DNA of 64,000 nt from Luteibacter jiangsuensis (GCF_011742555.1 NZ_JAAQQR010000012.1:56046-120045); one strand, 5' to 3'; shown: positions 1 to 10,258, numbered from the stretch's first letter. Notes: generated by a model from the letters alone, not told the origin. Numbers and translations are program-made.

Positions 1-9
1 CTTTAGGGC

Positions 10-552
10 TTAGCCGACGCGGCGCACGGCGCGGTGCGGCGGGTAGTACGCGAACAGGTGCGTCGCGCCGCCGAGGAAGTCGATGTTGTCGATGTGTTCG
101 CCGCCAAGGCGCTCAGCGACGTGGTCGGAGGCCTCGTTGCCGATGCGGACCAGGCTGATCACACGCTGTGCGTGCATCTGATTCCAGGCAAAGTCGAGAA
201 TGGCCTCGCCGGCTTCCGTGGCGTAACCGTGATGGCGGTGCTCGGGCTTCAGCATCCAGCCCAGTTCGAGGTCGGGCCAGCCTTCGGGTTTCATGAGGCC
301 GGCGCGGCCGATGAATTCGCCCGTTTCCTTCAGCTCGATGGCCCACATGCCGCAGCCGCGCAGCGCCCAGTGGCCCAGCAACATGGCCATGGACCGCCAT
401 GCGTTCATGCGGTCGAGCGGTTGGCCGTCGCCGATCCAGCGCGTGCTATCGGCGTCCGCGAGCATGGCCGCGTAATCGTCGAAGTGGCGTTCGGTGAGGG
501 CGGTGAGCCGCAGGCGCGGTGTTTCCAGAACGGGGATGTCTGCTATTGCCAT
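10..552 (-). CDS. GNAT family N-acetyltransferase (RimJ/RimL-like)
   Basis: The 180-residue protein has the layout of the RimJ/RimL branch of GNAT acetyltransferases, which move an acetyl group from acetyl-CoA to an amine on a protein or small molecule. It opens with the branch-typical ETPRLRLTALTERHFDDY, has a central strand region around residues 75-100 (GEFIGRAGL, LELGWML), and carries the acetyl-CoA pyrophosphate loop RHHGYATEA near residues 106-114. The N-E-A-S segment near 139-142 matches the usual fourth motif. The substrate cannot be told from sequence. It lies just downstream of the SET-domain gene on the same strand, 15 bp apart, so the two are probably co-transcribed. Confidence 0.88.
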   Translation of the reverse strand: MAIADIPVLETPRLRLTALTERHFDDYAAMLADADSTRWIGDGQPLDRMNAWRSMAMLLGHWALRGCGMWAIELKETGEFIGRAGLMKPEGWPDLELGWMLKPEHRHHGYATEAGEAILDFAWNQMHAQRVISLVRIGNEASDHVAERLGGEHIDNIDFLGGATHLFAYYPPHRAVRRVG

Positions 553-567
553 CGAAGTGACCAGGTG

Positions 568-1029
568 TCAGCCGAGCAGGAGGGCCAGCGCGCGGGTGCT
601 TTGCGCGAGGCTTTCCTGCCAGGACAAGCCGGTTATTTTCTCACCAGTGGCCGCGTCATGGAAGCTCTCATCCTGGCCCGGTGCGAGAAGGTGGCGGTAA
701 TCCACCGTGATTTCAGTACCTTGTGGCAGGTCTTTGGCGGCGAAGATGAAGCCAAGGTGCCAGAGCCCCGTCGGATCGAAGCTGTGGTTCACATAGCACT
801 CGTCGGGCCATTCCGGCGACACGGTATAGCGGTCTTCGAACCAGCGCGCCGCGGCGTGCAGGTCGGCGGCGAGCGCGGGAGAGCCCGTGATCTCGGCCCA
901 GCCGTAGGTGCGATCGATCTGGTCGGGCGCCGTGACGATGCGTCCGGCCGCCACGAATTCGTCGACGAAAAGGCCCTTGCCGGCGCCGGGGATGGCGGAG
1001 TCGGCGATACGGTAACGCGGCAGGATCAT
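568..1029 (-). CDS. SET domain-containing protein (putative lysine methyltransferase)
   Basis: A 153-residue protein with the three hallmarks of a SET domain: an early glycine-rich S-adenosylmethionine loop (PGAGKGLF), the pseudoknot motif NHSFDPT in place of the usual NHS/C, and the terminal GTEITVDY. SET proteins methylate lysine side chains; bacterial free-standing SET proteins of this size are known but their targets mostly are not. I chose the ATG at 1029 because the protein then begins MILPRYRIADS at the conserved start and an AGGGG-like site lies about 11 bp upstream. In-frame ATGs at 1053 and 1080 would only add non-conserved residues. The post-SET zinc-binding cysteines are absent. 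Confidence 0.82.
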   Translation of the reverse strand: MILPRYRIADSAIPGAGKGLFVDEFVAAGRIVTAPDQIDRTYGWAEITGSPALAADLHAAARWFEDRYTVSPEWPDECYVNHSFDPTGLWHLGFIFAAKDLPQGTEITVDYRHLLAPGQDESFHDAATGEKITGLSWQESLAQSTRALALLLG

Positions 1030-1140
1030 CGCTTCATCAAGCCCCTGTTCCATGCGGCGGCACACGTGGCGGCCCCGCACTGGGCGCGAGTGTAGCGCTT
1101 TCGCCGCGGGTGGGAAGGCCCGCCCGCGGCGGACACTCGA

Positions 1141-1473
1141 TCAGTCTTCCTCGCTGCCCTTGGGCTTGCGCTGGCTTTTCGCCTTCTTGGCCGGCTTGGC
1201 GCCGTCCACCTGGATGGCGTCGCGGTTACGGTCGACGAGGGCGGCGCCGATGCCCTTGACCTCGGCGAGTTGGTCGGCGGACTCGAAGGCGCCGTTGGCT
1301 TCGCGCCAGGCCACGATGGCCTGGGCCTTGGCCATGCCGACGCCGTCGAGCGACTGCGCCAGGGTGGCGGCGTCGGCGGTATTGATGTTCACGGGCGTCG
1401 ATGCGAGGGCCAGCGGCGACAGCAGAAGGCCCGCGAGGGCGATAACAAGACGTTTCAAGATGGTGCTCCTCAT
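1141..1473 (-). CDS. ComEA-like helix-hairpin-helix protein
   Basis: A 110-residue exported protein: a signal peptide (hydrophobic stretch about residues 8-24, cleaving after LALA) followed directly by VNINTADAATLAQSL, the classic ComEA opening, and two helix-hairpin-helix turns (DGVGMAKAQAI and VKGIGAALVDRNRD). The C-terminus is a lysine-rich acidic-ended tail. ComEA-type proteins bind double-stranded DNA in the periplasm during natural transformation; short single-domain versions like this are common in proteobacteria. No other competence gene is adjacent, so a role in DNA uptake is inferred. The ATG at 1473 starts the signal peptide; upstream in-frame sequence is not conserved-looking. Confidence 0.85.
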   Translation of the reverse strand: MRSTILKRLVIALAGLLLSPLALASTPVNINTADAATLAQSLDGVGMAKAQAIVAWREANGAFESADQLAEVKGIGAALVDRNRDAIQVDGAKPAKKAKSQRKPKGSEED

Positions 1474-1613
1474 GGTGGCGCCGGATGGCGCTGGGGCACT
1501 CTGCGGTGCGCCGGAGGGCGCGCGAACCGGCGCGAGCCCGAACGGCGCGTGCGTCGTTCCCACCACACCGTGGCCATGGTTTCCGACATGATCCAGGGCG
1601 CCACCGTCGTCGC

Positions 1614-1622
1614 TGTTACAAT
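1614..1622 (+). promoter_or_regulatory. candidate extended -10 promoter for the M20 peptidase gene
   Basis: TGTTACAAT fits an extended -10 (TGn plus TACAAT) 29 bp before the M20 start codon. No convincing -35 is seen 17 bp upstream, as is common for extended -10 promoters. Confidence 0.35.
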
Positions 1623-1651
1623 CGGCCTTTGTCGAACGAGCCTGGCCCCTC

Positions 1652-3090
<1,439 letters not shown>

Positions 3091-3094
<4 letters not shown>

Positions 3095-3795
3095 ACCCCG
3101 AAGCGGGGACGCTCGCGGAACGGCTGGCCGCCGTTCGGGCCTCCATCGCCGACGCCTGCCGGCGTGCCGGTCGCGATCCCGCCGACGTGGCGCTGCTTCC
3201 GGTCAGCAAGACGTTCGGTGCCGACGTCGTGCGCGAGGCACTTGGCCTGGGCCTGCATCGCTTTGGCGAGAACAAGGCCCAGGAAGTGCAGGCGAAGGCC
3301 GCGGCCCTCGCCGGCGAGCCCGTGGAATGGGTGCTGATCGGCCATCTGCAGACCAACAAGGCCAAGATGGTGGCCGCCCACGCCAGCGAGGTGCAGTCGC
3401 TCGACCGCCCGGAACTGGCGGTCGCCCTGGACAAGGCGCTGCAGGCCCGGGGGCGCGCGATCGACGTGCTGGTGCAGGTGAAGACCTCGCCGGAGGAAAC
3501 AAAGTCCGGCATCGCCCCGGACCGCCTGCTGCCGTTCCTCGATGAACTCAAGGCCTTTTCCTCCCTGCGGCCGCGCGGCCTGATGACGCTTGCCGAGGCA
3601 AGCGACGACGAGGAACGGGTGAGAGCCTGTTTCCGGATGCTGTATCGCCTGCGAGACAGGGCCCGCGACGCGGGCCATGCCGTGGATCGCCTGTCGATGG
3701 GCATGAGCGGGGACTACGCGCTGGCGATCGCGGAGGGAAGCACCGAGGTGCGTATCGGCTCCGCCATTTTCGGGGCACGAACCTACAAGGCCTGA
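3091..3795 (+). CDS. YggS family pyridoxal-phosphate homeostasis protein
   Basis: A 234-residue PLP-binding protein of the YggS/PLPHP/PROSC family, a fold-type III barrel without catalytic activity that buffers vitamin B6 and amino-acid pools. The PLP lysine is in LLPVSKTF (Lys40); HRFGENKAQE, WVLIGHLQTNKAK and the C-terminal LSMGMSGDY and GSTEVRIGSAIFG are all characteristic. Length is normal for the family. It is usually next to proC or pilT; here it overlaps an M20 peptidase gene by 4 bp instead. Confidence 0.95.
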
Positions 3796-4050
3796 GCCGA
3801 TTCTCGGCGTTAGAGGTCGCGTACCCGCCGTTTTCCTCGTCACGTATGTGAAGGCAAGTGCCTAAACCTGTTCAGGTTTTCGCCGTTCCCGCCGTAATTT
3901 CATACGAGTGGTCTGAATCTTTCCTAGGAATGGCATTTTTTAACTTTATGCCAACAACAAGGCGTAGGGGGTTTGGTAACTTCACCGCTCGTTCACGGTC
4001 GTCTCACCTTCACGGCGGCTTAACTCCACGATGAATAGGCCTTTTCGCTC

Positions 4051-4758
4051 ATGCATTTAAAGCGACTGACCGCTCTCGCGTTAGCCACCTGCTGTATCGC
4101 TTCCGTAACACCCGCCATCGCCGATACCGTCTCCGCTCCACAGGCCCTTGACCAGTCGGCAACGCTGCTCCTCACCGATCTGCCCGTGTTCGCGCCCGCT
4201 ACGGCGCTGGCTCAGTCCGCCATTCCGGACCTCGCCTCCCTCTCCTCTCCCAAGGTCGACGAATCCGCCACGGCAGGGGACAACGTCGCCCTGTCCGATG
4301 ATGGCGACGACGACGGTGACAGCCTCGTTGCCGCGGCTACGGCTCGCCTCGCAGGCCACGTCGACGGCCACGCCCGCGAGGCGCTCCTCGCCTTCGCCAT
4401 GAAGCTCCGCGACATCCGTTATCACCGCGGCGGCCGCAAGCCCTCCACCGGTTTCGACTGCAGCGGCTTCGTTCGCTACGTGTTCCTGCACAGCATCGGC
4501 CTCGACCTCCCGACCAATTCGGCCAGTCAGTTCCTTGCCGGCCTGAAGGTCAAGCGCAGCGAAATGAAGACGGGCGACCTCGTTTTCTTCCGCACCCGTG
4601 GCAAGGCCATTTCCCACGTGGGCATCTATATCGACAACGGCCAGTTCATCCATTCGCCGTCGGCCGGCAAGACCGTCCGCGTCGACAGCCTCAACGAAGC
4701 TTACTGGTCCAAGCACTTCGCCGGCGCCAAGCGCCCCGAAGGCATCGCCAAGATCTGA
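4051..4758 (+). CDS. NlpC/P60 family endopeptidase (C40)
   Basis: A 235-residue secreted or periplasmic peptidoglycan hydrolase. A signal peptide (residues 1-24, ending PAIA) is followed by about 80 low-complexity residues with an acidic DDGDDDGDS run (83-91). The catalytic NlpC/P60 domain then spans about 108-230: nucleophile Cys137 in FDCSGFVRYVF, catalytic His189 in ISHVGIYI, and the third polar residue His201 in FIHSPS. These enzymes cut the D-Glu to diamino-acid bond of the stem peptide. The gene stands alone, with 255 bp of upstream non-coding DNA and a strong terminator behind it. Confidence 0.93.
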   Translation: MHLKRLTALALATCCIASVTPAIADTVSAPQALDQSATLLLTDLPVFAPATALAQSAIPDLASLSSPKVDESATAGDNVALSDDGDDDGDSLVAAATARLAGHVDGHAREALLAFAMKLRDIRYHRGGRKPSTGFDCSGFVRYVFLHSIGLDLPTNSASQFLAGLKVKRSEMKTGDLVFFRTRGKAISHVGIYIDNGQFIHSPSAGKTVRVDSLNEAYWSKHFAGAKRPEGIAKI

Positions 4759-4784
4759 CGGAACCCTTCAACGTATATTTCCGA

Positions 4785-4815
4785 AACGGCGTGCTACGGC
4801 ATGCCGTTTTTTTTT
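4785..4815 (+). terminator. intrinsic terminator after the NlpC/P60 gene
   Basis: A ten-pair stem (4785-4794 with 4799-4808, one G-T wobble) closes on a TACG tetraloop of the very stable UNCG class and runs into nine T residues (4807-4815). It lies 27 bp past the stop codon. Confidence 0.92.
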
Positions 4816-4867
4816 GTTGCTTTCCCAGCCTCGGCGTCGCCATCGCGCATGTCTCCATGCGAAAGAC

Positions 4868-6343
4868 TCATTGCGGTCTGTCGGCGGAGACTACCGGCGA
4901 AACAAGGAACTGTCCGTCACGCTTCACCCAGTAATAGATCCGATCCGGTGCGCCGAGCCACGAAGGCGGAATACCTGCATTGAACGCAGCCGTTTTTTTC
5001 GGATACGGCGTGTCGTGGGTGCCGGTGCCTTCATAGGCCACCCATATCTGGTCGCTGCTCAGCATGCCGGGATAACCGATCCTGGCGTAGCTGCGGTCGG
5101 CGGCGAGTTCGGGCGGGGGCAAGTCTCCTGCGGCAGCTTCGACGTCGAGAGGCAGGGCCGGTGAAGTGTGGTTACCGGGTGGGAGCGTGTCGTCGATGAC
5201 CACGAACGACACATGGACGGGCTGCCCCAACGCGGCGAGGACGTTGCCACGAGGGACATGGAACGCCGTGGGGCTATCCGCGACGAGCGGCTGGGCCGGG
5301 GTTTCGTAGAGGGACTGCTCGCTCTTCCAGCGGATGCGAGCCGCCACAGGGGGGAGGGGCACCGCCTGGTCTTCGGGCAGGTAATCGAACCGGGCATCCT
5401 CCGCTTCGGTTGTCGGCATCGTCATGCGGATGATCGGCACCCAGCGACCGGCACTCTGGTAGAAATCGCGCTGGTCCACCTTCGCGTTGGCTGGTCCGTT
5501 CGCCGTGCCGGCCTGATAGAAAAATGCCTCGATCGGTATGGTGGTATGGATGTCTTGCGGCCAGGTGCGAACCAGTAGTTCGTCGGTGTAGCTGCCGGGC
5601 TTGTTCGTCTGGAACCTCTCAGGAAGCAGTGCCATCGCCGCGCCCATCTGTCGGAAAGTCGTAGCGGAATGGGAGGTTCCAATGCGCACGTCGAAGCTGC
5701 AGATGTAGCCTCCGCTTCGATAGCGTGCGACCCATGCTTCGCCGGTGGTGATGCCCTGTTCGGCGCAAGGACGCGTATAGGTGGGATGGGACGCTGGATG
5801 GGGACCGCATCCAAGATCGCTGCGGGCATCGGTAGTCGCATCGAGCGGATAGACGCATACGATTTCCATCGGGTGGTAGCCGTGCTGCTCGGCATCGGCA
5901 GAGGGAAGAAAGATGAAACCGCTGGAATACCTGGGCGTATAGATGGTGCGAAACTTGGCGTCCTGCCGCAGCCACGAAAACGATACGGTGCCCTTGCTGC
6001 TCGACGGGTTCGGATTCCACGTGTGGTAGGGCCCCGGTACCGTCGCCCTGAAAAGAACGCCGGAACAGAGAAACGCGGGACGATCCTCCGCGCCGCAGTC
6101 ATCCCGTGTGTCGGCATAGCGTTCCGTGAGGTGTCGGGCCACCGCAAGGCCGTCCACTCGATCGGACAGCGGCGGTACAACCACCTCGACGTCGGGACGG
6201 GCGAGGATGTCCCGGAGATACAGCGTGCCCGAGGACGCCACCGGCACCGAGGGCGCCTGATCGATAGAGCCCGCATTCGCGCTCAGGTCGACGACGAACA
6301 AGGTAGCGGCAAGGAATAACGGCTTGAGTGCACGTGACTTCAT
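4868..6343 (-). CDS. secreted HvnA-like protein with the domain nested in a beta module
   Basis: 491 residues with a signal peptide (cut after residue 24, SANA). Residues 66-330 form a cysteine-rich domain shared with three other proteins here (RYADTRDDCG, PAFLCSGVLFRAT, YHTWNPNPSS, WLRQD, CAEQGITT, TWPQDI, IPIEAFFY, GRWVPIIR). It resembles proteins annotated as halovibrin HvnA, named after a secreted Vibrio fischeri ADP-ribosyltransferase; I cannot show catalysis. Residues 26-62 (IDQAPSV, GTLYLRDIL, DVEVVVP) and 335-487 (RIRWKSEQSLYETPA through GYPGMLSSDQIWVAYEG) match one continuous beta module in the next gene upstream, so the HvnA-like domain appears inserted into it. It is last in a three-gene operon, 39 bp behind its neighbour, with near-identical translation-start sequence. 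Confidence 0.75.
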   Translation of the reverse strand: MKSRALKPLFLAATLFVVDLSANAGSIDQAPSVPVASSGTLYLRDILARPDVEVVVPPLSDRVDGLAVARHLTERYADTRDDCGAEDRPAFLCSGVLFRATVPGPYHTWNPNPSSSKGTVSFSWLRQDAKFRTIYTPRYSSGFIFLPSADAEQHGYHPMEIVCVYPLDATTDARSDLGCGPHPASHPTYTRPCAEQGITTGEAWVARYRSGGYICSFDVRIGTSHSATTFRQMGAAMALLPERFQTNKPGSYTDELLVRTWPQDIHTTIPIEAFFYQAGTANGPANAKVDQRDFYQSAGRWVPIIRMTMPTTEAEDARFDYLPEDQAVPLPPVAARIRWKSEQSLYETPAQPLVADSPTAFHVPRGNVLAALGQPVHVSFVVIDDTLPPGNHTSPALPLDVEAAAGDLPPPELAADRSYARIGYPGMLSSDQIWVAYEGTGTHDTPYPKKTAAFNAGIPPSWLGAPDRIYYWVKRDGQFLVSPVVSADRPQ

Positions 6344-6382
6344 GTCGTTTCGCTCCGTGTTTGCCCGCGTTCTGCTTGCCCG

Positions 6383-8638
6383 TCATTTCCCAAAGGCCAT
6401 GTGATTGACCGGGAAGCGCAAGGCACGCGTTTCGTCGGCGAGTTTCTCGAAGCCGACCTTCAGCTCGACCGTGAGTGGCGATCGGTCTGCCAGGGCATCG
6501 AGCTGAGCGAGCGGCACGGGCCGGATCAGGCCATTGGTGAGGTCGGCGGCGACGGTGGCTTCATTGCTGGCCAGGCCGATGACCGCTTCGCTGCCGTCGG
6601 GCTTGCGGCCGTGCACGCGAAGCCAGACGCGTTGGCCGAGGGCCATGCCGGGCCACGGCGCGACGCGAACCTGCGCTGTGCCGGTAAAGGCGGAGCGTGA
6701 GAGCAACCCGTCGACAGGAAGGGCGGCGCCGTCGGCCTGCGCGTCGACAACCTGCGGTAGCGGCTTGGTCACGATCGGCCCGGGTGCGTTGCGCAAGGTC
6801 AGCCGGGTCACCGGGAAGGCACGGGCCTGGGCGAGATCGCTGCCGGCGAGCGCGCGCAGGAAGACGGCACTGCCGTCGGGCAGGCGACGCAGCCAGTCGC
6901 GGGACACGGTGGCGTGTAGGCCTTGCTCGACCATCGCATCGTCGACGATGGCGCCGTCGATCAGGCGTGCACGTTGCTCGGTGCCGTCGGGGAAGTAAGC
7001 CAAGGCATCCAGCCATACCGACTGCCCCGTGGCGATGCCGTCCCAGGGCGCCACGGTGACCGCCGGATCGCTGGTGAGCGCGGCAAAGTCGAGCCAGCCG
7101 TTCGCGGCGTCGCGCACGATCGGCCAGGGTGCATGGGTAGGCGACAGCACGGGCGAGACGAGGAGCTGGGTGCCGCGTTTGACCCAGTAGTAAACCTGGT
7201 CGGGTGCACCCAGCCAGGAGGGAAGAAGCCCGGCGTTGAAGGCGGCGGTCTTCCTGGGGTACGGCGTGTCGTTGACACTCCTGCCTTCGTAGCTCACCCA
7301 GATCTGGTCGGTACTGAGCATGCCGGGATAGTCGATCCTGGCGTAGCTGCGGTCGGCGGCGAGTTCGGCCGGCGGCAAGGTGCCATCGGCGGCACCGACC
7401 GCGATGGTGAGTACGCGCGAGGTGCGCTCCTCCGCCAGGGTCTTGTCGGTCGCGACGAAGGACACGTCGACGGATTGGCCAAGGGTGGCGAGCACGCTGC
7501 CGCGGGGAATCGAGAATACGGTCGGCGTATCGGCGGCGAGGGGTCTTGCCGGGGTTTCGTAGTAAGCCCGCGTTCCCACCCAGCGCACGCGACCGGTCGA
7601 TCCGGCGGGAAGGCCGGACTGAGCGGGCACGCTTACCTCGATGTCCTTGCGGGTAAGGATGTCCTGCGCACTCAGTGTCCCCGTCGGTGCCTGCACCACA
7701 GAAGGCGATTGATCGAGACTCGCCGGAAGGGTGGGCAAGGCGATGGCCTGGTCGGCGGGGGTGTAGGCAAAGGACGATTTGCCGCCGAGGGTGGTGGGCA
7801 GAGTGATCTTGATAACGGGTACGGCGACGCCGCTCGTATTGAGTAGATCGCGCTGGTTGCGCTGCGCGCCGGCGAGACCCGACTGGCCGGAGATCACGAC
7901 ATAGAAAAAGGCCTCGATGGGAAGGCTCGCGCCGACGTTCTGCGGCCATGTCGCCAAAAGTACTTCGTTCCATATGTTGAACTCGGCAACGGGTAACAAC
8001 GCGCGGGCCTGCAGCACGGCGAGGAAGGCGGAGGCCGGGTCGGCGCTGCCATCGATGGTGAATCCGCATTGTTTTGCGTAGATCGGTGCGCCGGCTTGTG
8101 TCACGTGCTGCATCCATTGCGCCACCGTTTGAATGCCTTGCTCCTGGCACGGACGGCCGGTTGGGTAGGCACCATTCGCATAGGCACCGCATCCTTTCTG
8201 CGAACGGTTCCAGGTGTTGGCTTCGAGCGGGAACGCACAGAGCATGATGGGGTGGATGGTGGCGGCGTCGAGCGCTTTCGCCGGCGAAAAAATCAGTCCG
8301 TCCCTGTCGTTCCATGGCGTGCCCCCGAAATTGACATCGGCACGCAGATAAGCAAAAGACACGACTCCCATGGACACGGACGTAGGGCTGGGATTCCACA
8401 CGTGGTATCCGACGCCGTCGCCTGTGAAGCGGAAGAGCACCGTGGAGCAGAGAAAGGCGGGTTCGTCGGGACCGCCGCAATCATCGGGCACGGCGTCATA
8501 GCGAGCTTGAATCGCCGCGAGTTGGGTCGTACCGAAGTCGGAGCGGGCAGGTATCCTGTCGGCGGCGACGCTGACGTTGAACCCGAAGAAGAGCAGGGTA
8601 CAAGCCAGCACAGTGTGCATCATGGTTCGTGACGTCAT
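6383..8638 (-). CDS. secreted HvnA-like protein with three C-terminal beta (Ig-like) modules
   Basis: 751 residues: signal peptide (to about residue 26, ending VSVAA), HvnA-like domain (about 37-302, with RYDAVPDDCG, PAFLCSTVLFRF, YHVWNPSP, AYLRADVNF, CQEQGIQT, TWPQNVGASLPIEAFFY), then an intact module (308-500) whose halves flank the nested domain of the downstream gene. Two further repeats follow: about 505-620 (VTVAPWDGIATGQSVWL) and 621-745 (VRVAPWPGMALGQRVWL). The repeated pattern of W/Y-PGM, then a hydrophobic W-strand, looks like tandem Ig-like surface or adhesin modules. No catalytic residue can be assigned and no secretion partner is adjacent. It lies 42 bp behind the first gene of the operon, with a good AGGGAG ribosome site. 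Confidence 0.72.
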   Translation of the reverse strand: MTSRTMMHTVLACTLLFFGFNVSVAADRIPARSDFGTTQLAAIQARYDAVPDDCGGPDEPAFLCSTVLFRFTGDGVGYHVWNPSPTSVSMGVVSFAYLRADVNFGGTPWNDRDGLIFSPAKALDAATIHPIMLCAFPLEANTWNRSQKGCGAYANGAYPTGRPCQEQGIQTVAQWMQHVTQAGAPIYAKQCGFTIDGSADPASAFLAVLQARALLPVAEFNIWNEVLLATWPQNVGASLPIEAFFYVVISGQSGLAGAQRNQRDLLNTSGVAVPVIKITLPTTLGGKSSFAYTPADQAIALPTLPASLDQSPSVVQAPTGTLSAQDILTRKDIEVSVPAQSGLPAGSTGRVRWVGTRAYYETPARPLAADTPTVFSIPRGSVLATLGQSVDVSFVATDKTLAEERTSRVLTIAVGAADGTLPPAELAADRSYARIDYPGMLSTDQIWVSYEGRSVNDTPYPRKTAAFNAGLLPSWLGAPDQVYYWVKRGTQLLVSPVLSPTHAPWPIVRDAANGWLDFAALTSDPAVTVAPWDGIATGQSVWLDALAYFPDGTEQRARLIDGAIVDDAMVEQGLHATVSRDWLRRLPDGSAVFLRALAGSDLAQARAFPVTRLTLRNAPGPIVTKPLPQVVDAQADGAALPVDGLLSRSAFTGTAQVRVAPWPGMALGQRVWLRVHGRKPDGSEAVIGLASNEATVAADLTNGLIRPVPLAQLDALADRSPLTVELKVGFEKLADETRALRFPVNHMAFGK

Positions 8639-8680
8639 GTCGTTGCGCTCCCTTGACCGTCGGCGAGGTCGGCGTGCGGG

Positions 8681-10258
8681 TCATCTCTGCAATTCGAAGC
8701 AATCCAGGCGAATGCCGTCCTTCGCTTCGAGTACGACGGAATCGATGTCTTCCATCTCGCACTTGGCCTCGTGACCCGCCGTGGGGCTTCCGCCGGGAAT
8801 CGTCTGCTGGACCGTCTGTCCCGAGGCGCTGTGCCAGGTGAGGAGGAGGGGCGCGTCGACCGACGTCACACCGAAACGCACTTTCGCCCAGCGCCGCTTG
8901 AAATCGATGCGTACGACATTGTCCGTCGCCGTGCCCGTGGGGCCGCCGATGTAGAACACCATGCCGGAGTAATAACCTGGAGAACTGTAGGGAAAGTGTT
9001 CCACCGCGACCTGATTGCTTGCGGGCGAGACCTTGGCGGCGACGAAGACGACGTCCAGCAGCGGGAACGACAGGGTCTCTCCCACGTGGATGGGCGTAAT
9101 CTCTTCGAACTGCAGATCCTCGAGATCCCAATAGACCCTGGCGGCTTGTGCGATGGTGTACGTCTTTTCCGGAAAATCGACGGTATCGAATGGATCGTCC
9201 GTACCGCTGAGATTGATGGCGATCTGCACCCTCAGGGTCGATCCGATGGGAAGGAGGTCGAGTAACTCCCGAGGGATCGGAATCCGCAGGCCGCTGTCGG
9301 CCTCGGCCTGGGTGACTTGGCCATCGAGCTTGACGGGATAGAAGACGGGCTCGCCGTCGCCTTCCGATGCGACATAAGCCCAGTAGATGCAACCCGCCTT
9401 GACGACTTCGCTGGGGTTCGTCGCGATATGGGCATCTCCGGTGAACGAGTCGACCTCGAGCACGTCGCCAATGGCTTCCTCGATGAGAGGCTCTTCCAGC
9501 CTGAGTGGCGTACCGATTCGGAAGGTCGTCGAGTCGGAAGACAAGGTTGTCGTTCCATCGGGCAATACGATCTCGTAAGAGGCATCGACCTCCTGGTCGT
9601 CGTGTCTCGCCGGATAGCCGCGAAGGACAAAAGGCAGCGGCGTCAGGGCAACGGCGATCCGCTTGGTTTCCTGCGTGATGTCCCTGGTCGCCCCGGGTGG
9701 CGATACGGCGAGGACCTGCGACAGCGCCTTGAGAAAAGGCGGCGTGTCGGTGCGCAAGGCAAGGATGACCTTGGCACCGGCCAGACTGGCTTCCGATGCC
9801 GGCACGGTGACGAGCAGCCGGGGAAGTGTGGAATCCACGATGCCGCTGACGAGGTCGCCGACCTCGGGCGGGGGAAGCGGTTCCGGCGCGACGAGTTCGC
9901 CGACGGTCACTTCCAGGCTTGCGGAATGAGCCGGCACGTCGCTGCCGTCGGGCGAAGCGATCGTATAGCTGAACGTCGCGCTGCCGTTTCGCAGCGATTC
10001 GACGAGATCCTTTGTGCAGTAGAACCACAGACTGTCGCCTGCGTTCTCTTCAGAAAGCTGGTCCGCGGACTCCCACTCGACCTCCGCACCCTGCAACGTC
10101 CTCCCTTCGACGCGCAGGATGCACCTGGCAAAGGGGACAAGGGCCGCGCTGGCGGGTACCTCGATCTCGAGGTAAGGGCCGACCAGGTCCGGGTCGAGGC
10201 TGCCGGCGTTTGCCAGTGGGACGATGGGCGCGGGCAAAAGTGTCTGGGCATGTGTCAT
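8681..10258 (-). CDS. multi-domain beta-rich protein of unknown function, first gene of the HvnA-like operon
   Basis: A 525-residue protein without a recognisable signal peptide or membrane segment. I see three approximate Ig-like repeats (about 20-125, 130-252, 255-370), each alternating short strands and ending in phrases such as ASLEVTVGE or STTFRIG. They are followed by a different beta domain (about 385-525) with SPGYYSGMVFYIGG and VVRIDFKRRW, which could be a jelly-roll or carbohydrate-binding fold. The ATG at 10258 is favoured because AGGAAGGA lies 7 bp upstream; the ATG at 10321 has none. Function is unknown. Co-transcription with the two secreted proteins suggests it acts with them as a partner or binding module, which is inference. 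Confidence 0.65.
   Translation of the reverse strand: MTHAQTLLPAPIVPLANAGSLDPDLVGPYLEIEVPASAALVPFARCILRVEGRTLQGAEVEWESADQLSEENAGDSLWFYCTKDLVESLRNGSATFSYTIASPDGSDVPAHSASLEVTVGELVAPEPLPPPEVGDLVSGIVDSTLPRLLVTVPASEASLAGAKVILALRTDTPPFLKALSQVLAVSPPGATRDITQETKRIAVALTPLPFVLRGYPARHDDQEVDASYEIVLPDGTTTLSSDSTTFRIGTPLRLEEPLIEEAIGDVLEVDSFTGDAHIATNPSEVVKAGCIYWAYVASEGDGEPVFYPVKLDGQVTQAEADSGLRIPIPRELLDLLPIGSTLRVQIAINLSGTDDPFDTVDFPEKTYTIAQAARVYWDLEDLQFEEITPIHVGETLSFPLLDVVFVAAKVSPASNQVAVEHFPYSSPGYYSGMVFYIGGPTGTATDNVVRIDFKRRWAKVRFGVTSVDAPLLLTWHSASGQTVQQTIPGGSPTAGHEAKCEMEDIDSVVLEAKDGIRLDCFELQR

Noticed and set aside
34..1095. Long plus-strand open frame opposite the acetyltransferase and SET genes
   Set aside because: It is antisense to two genes with clear motifs, has no recognisable domain, and such frames are expected in GC-rich DNA.
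3864..3879. AAACCTG-TT-CAGGTTT as the terminator of the YggS gene
   Set aside because: The loop of two bases cannot close and the T-run is only four; the rest of the 255-bp gap before the NlpC/P60 gene shows no recognisable riboswitch or promoter.
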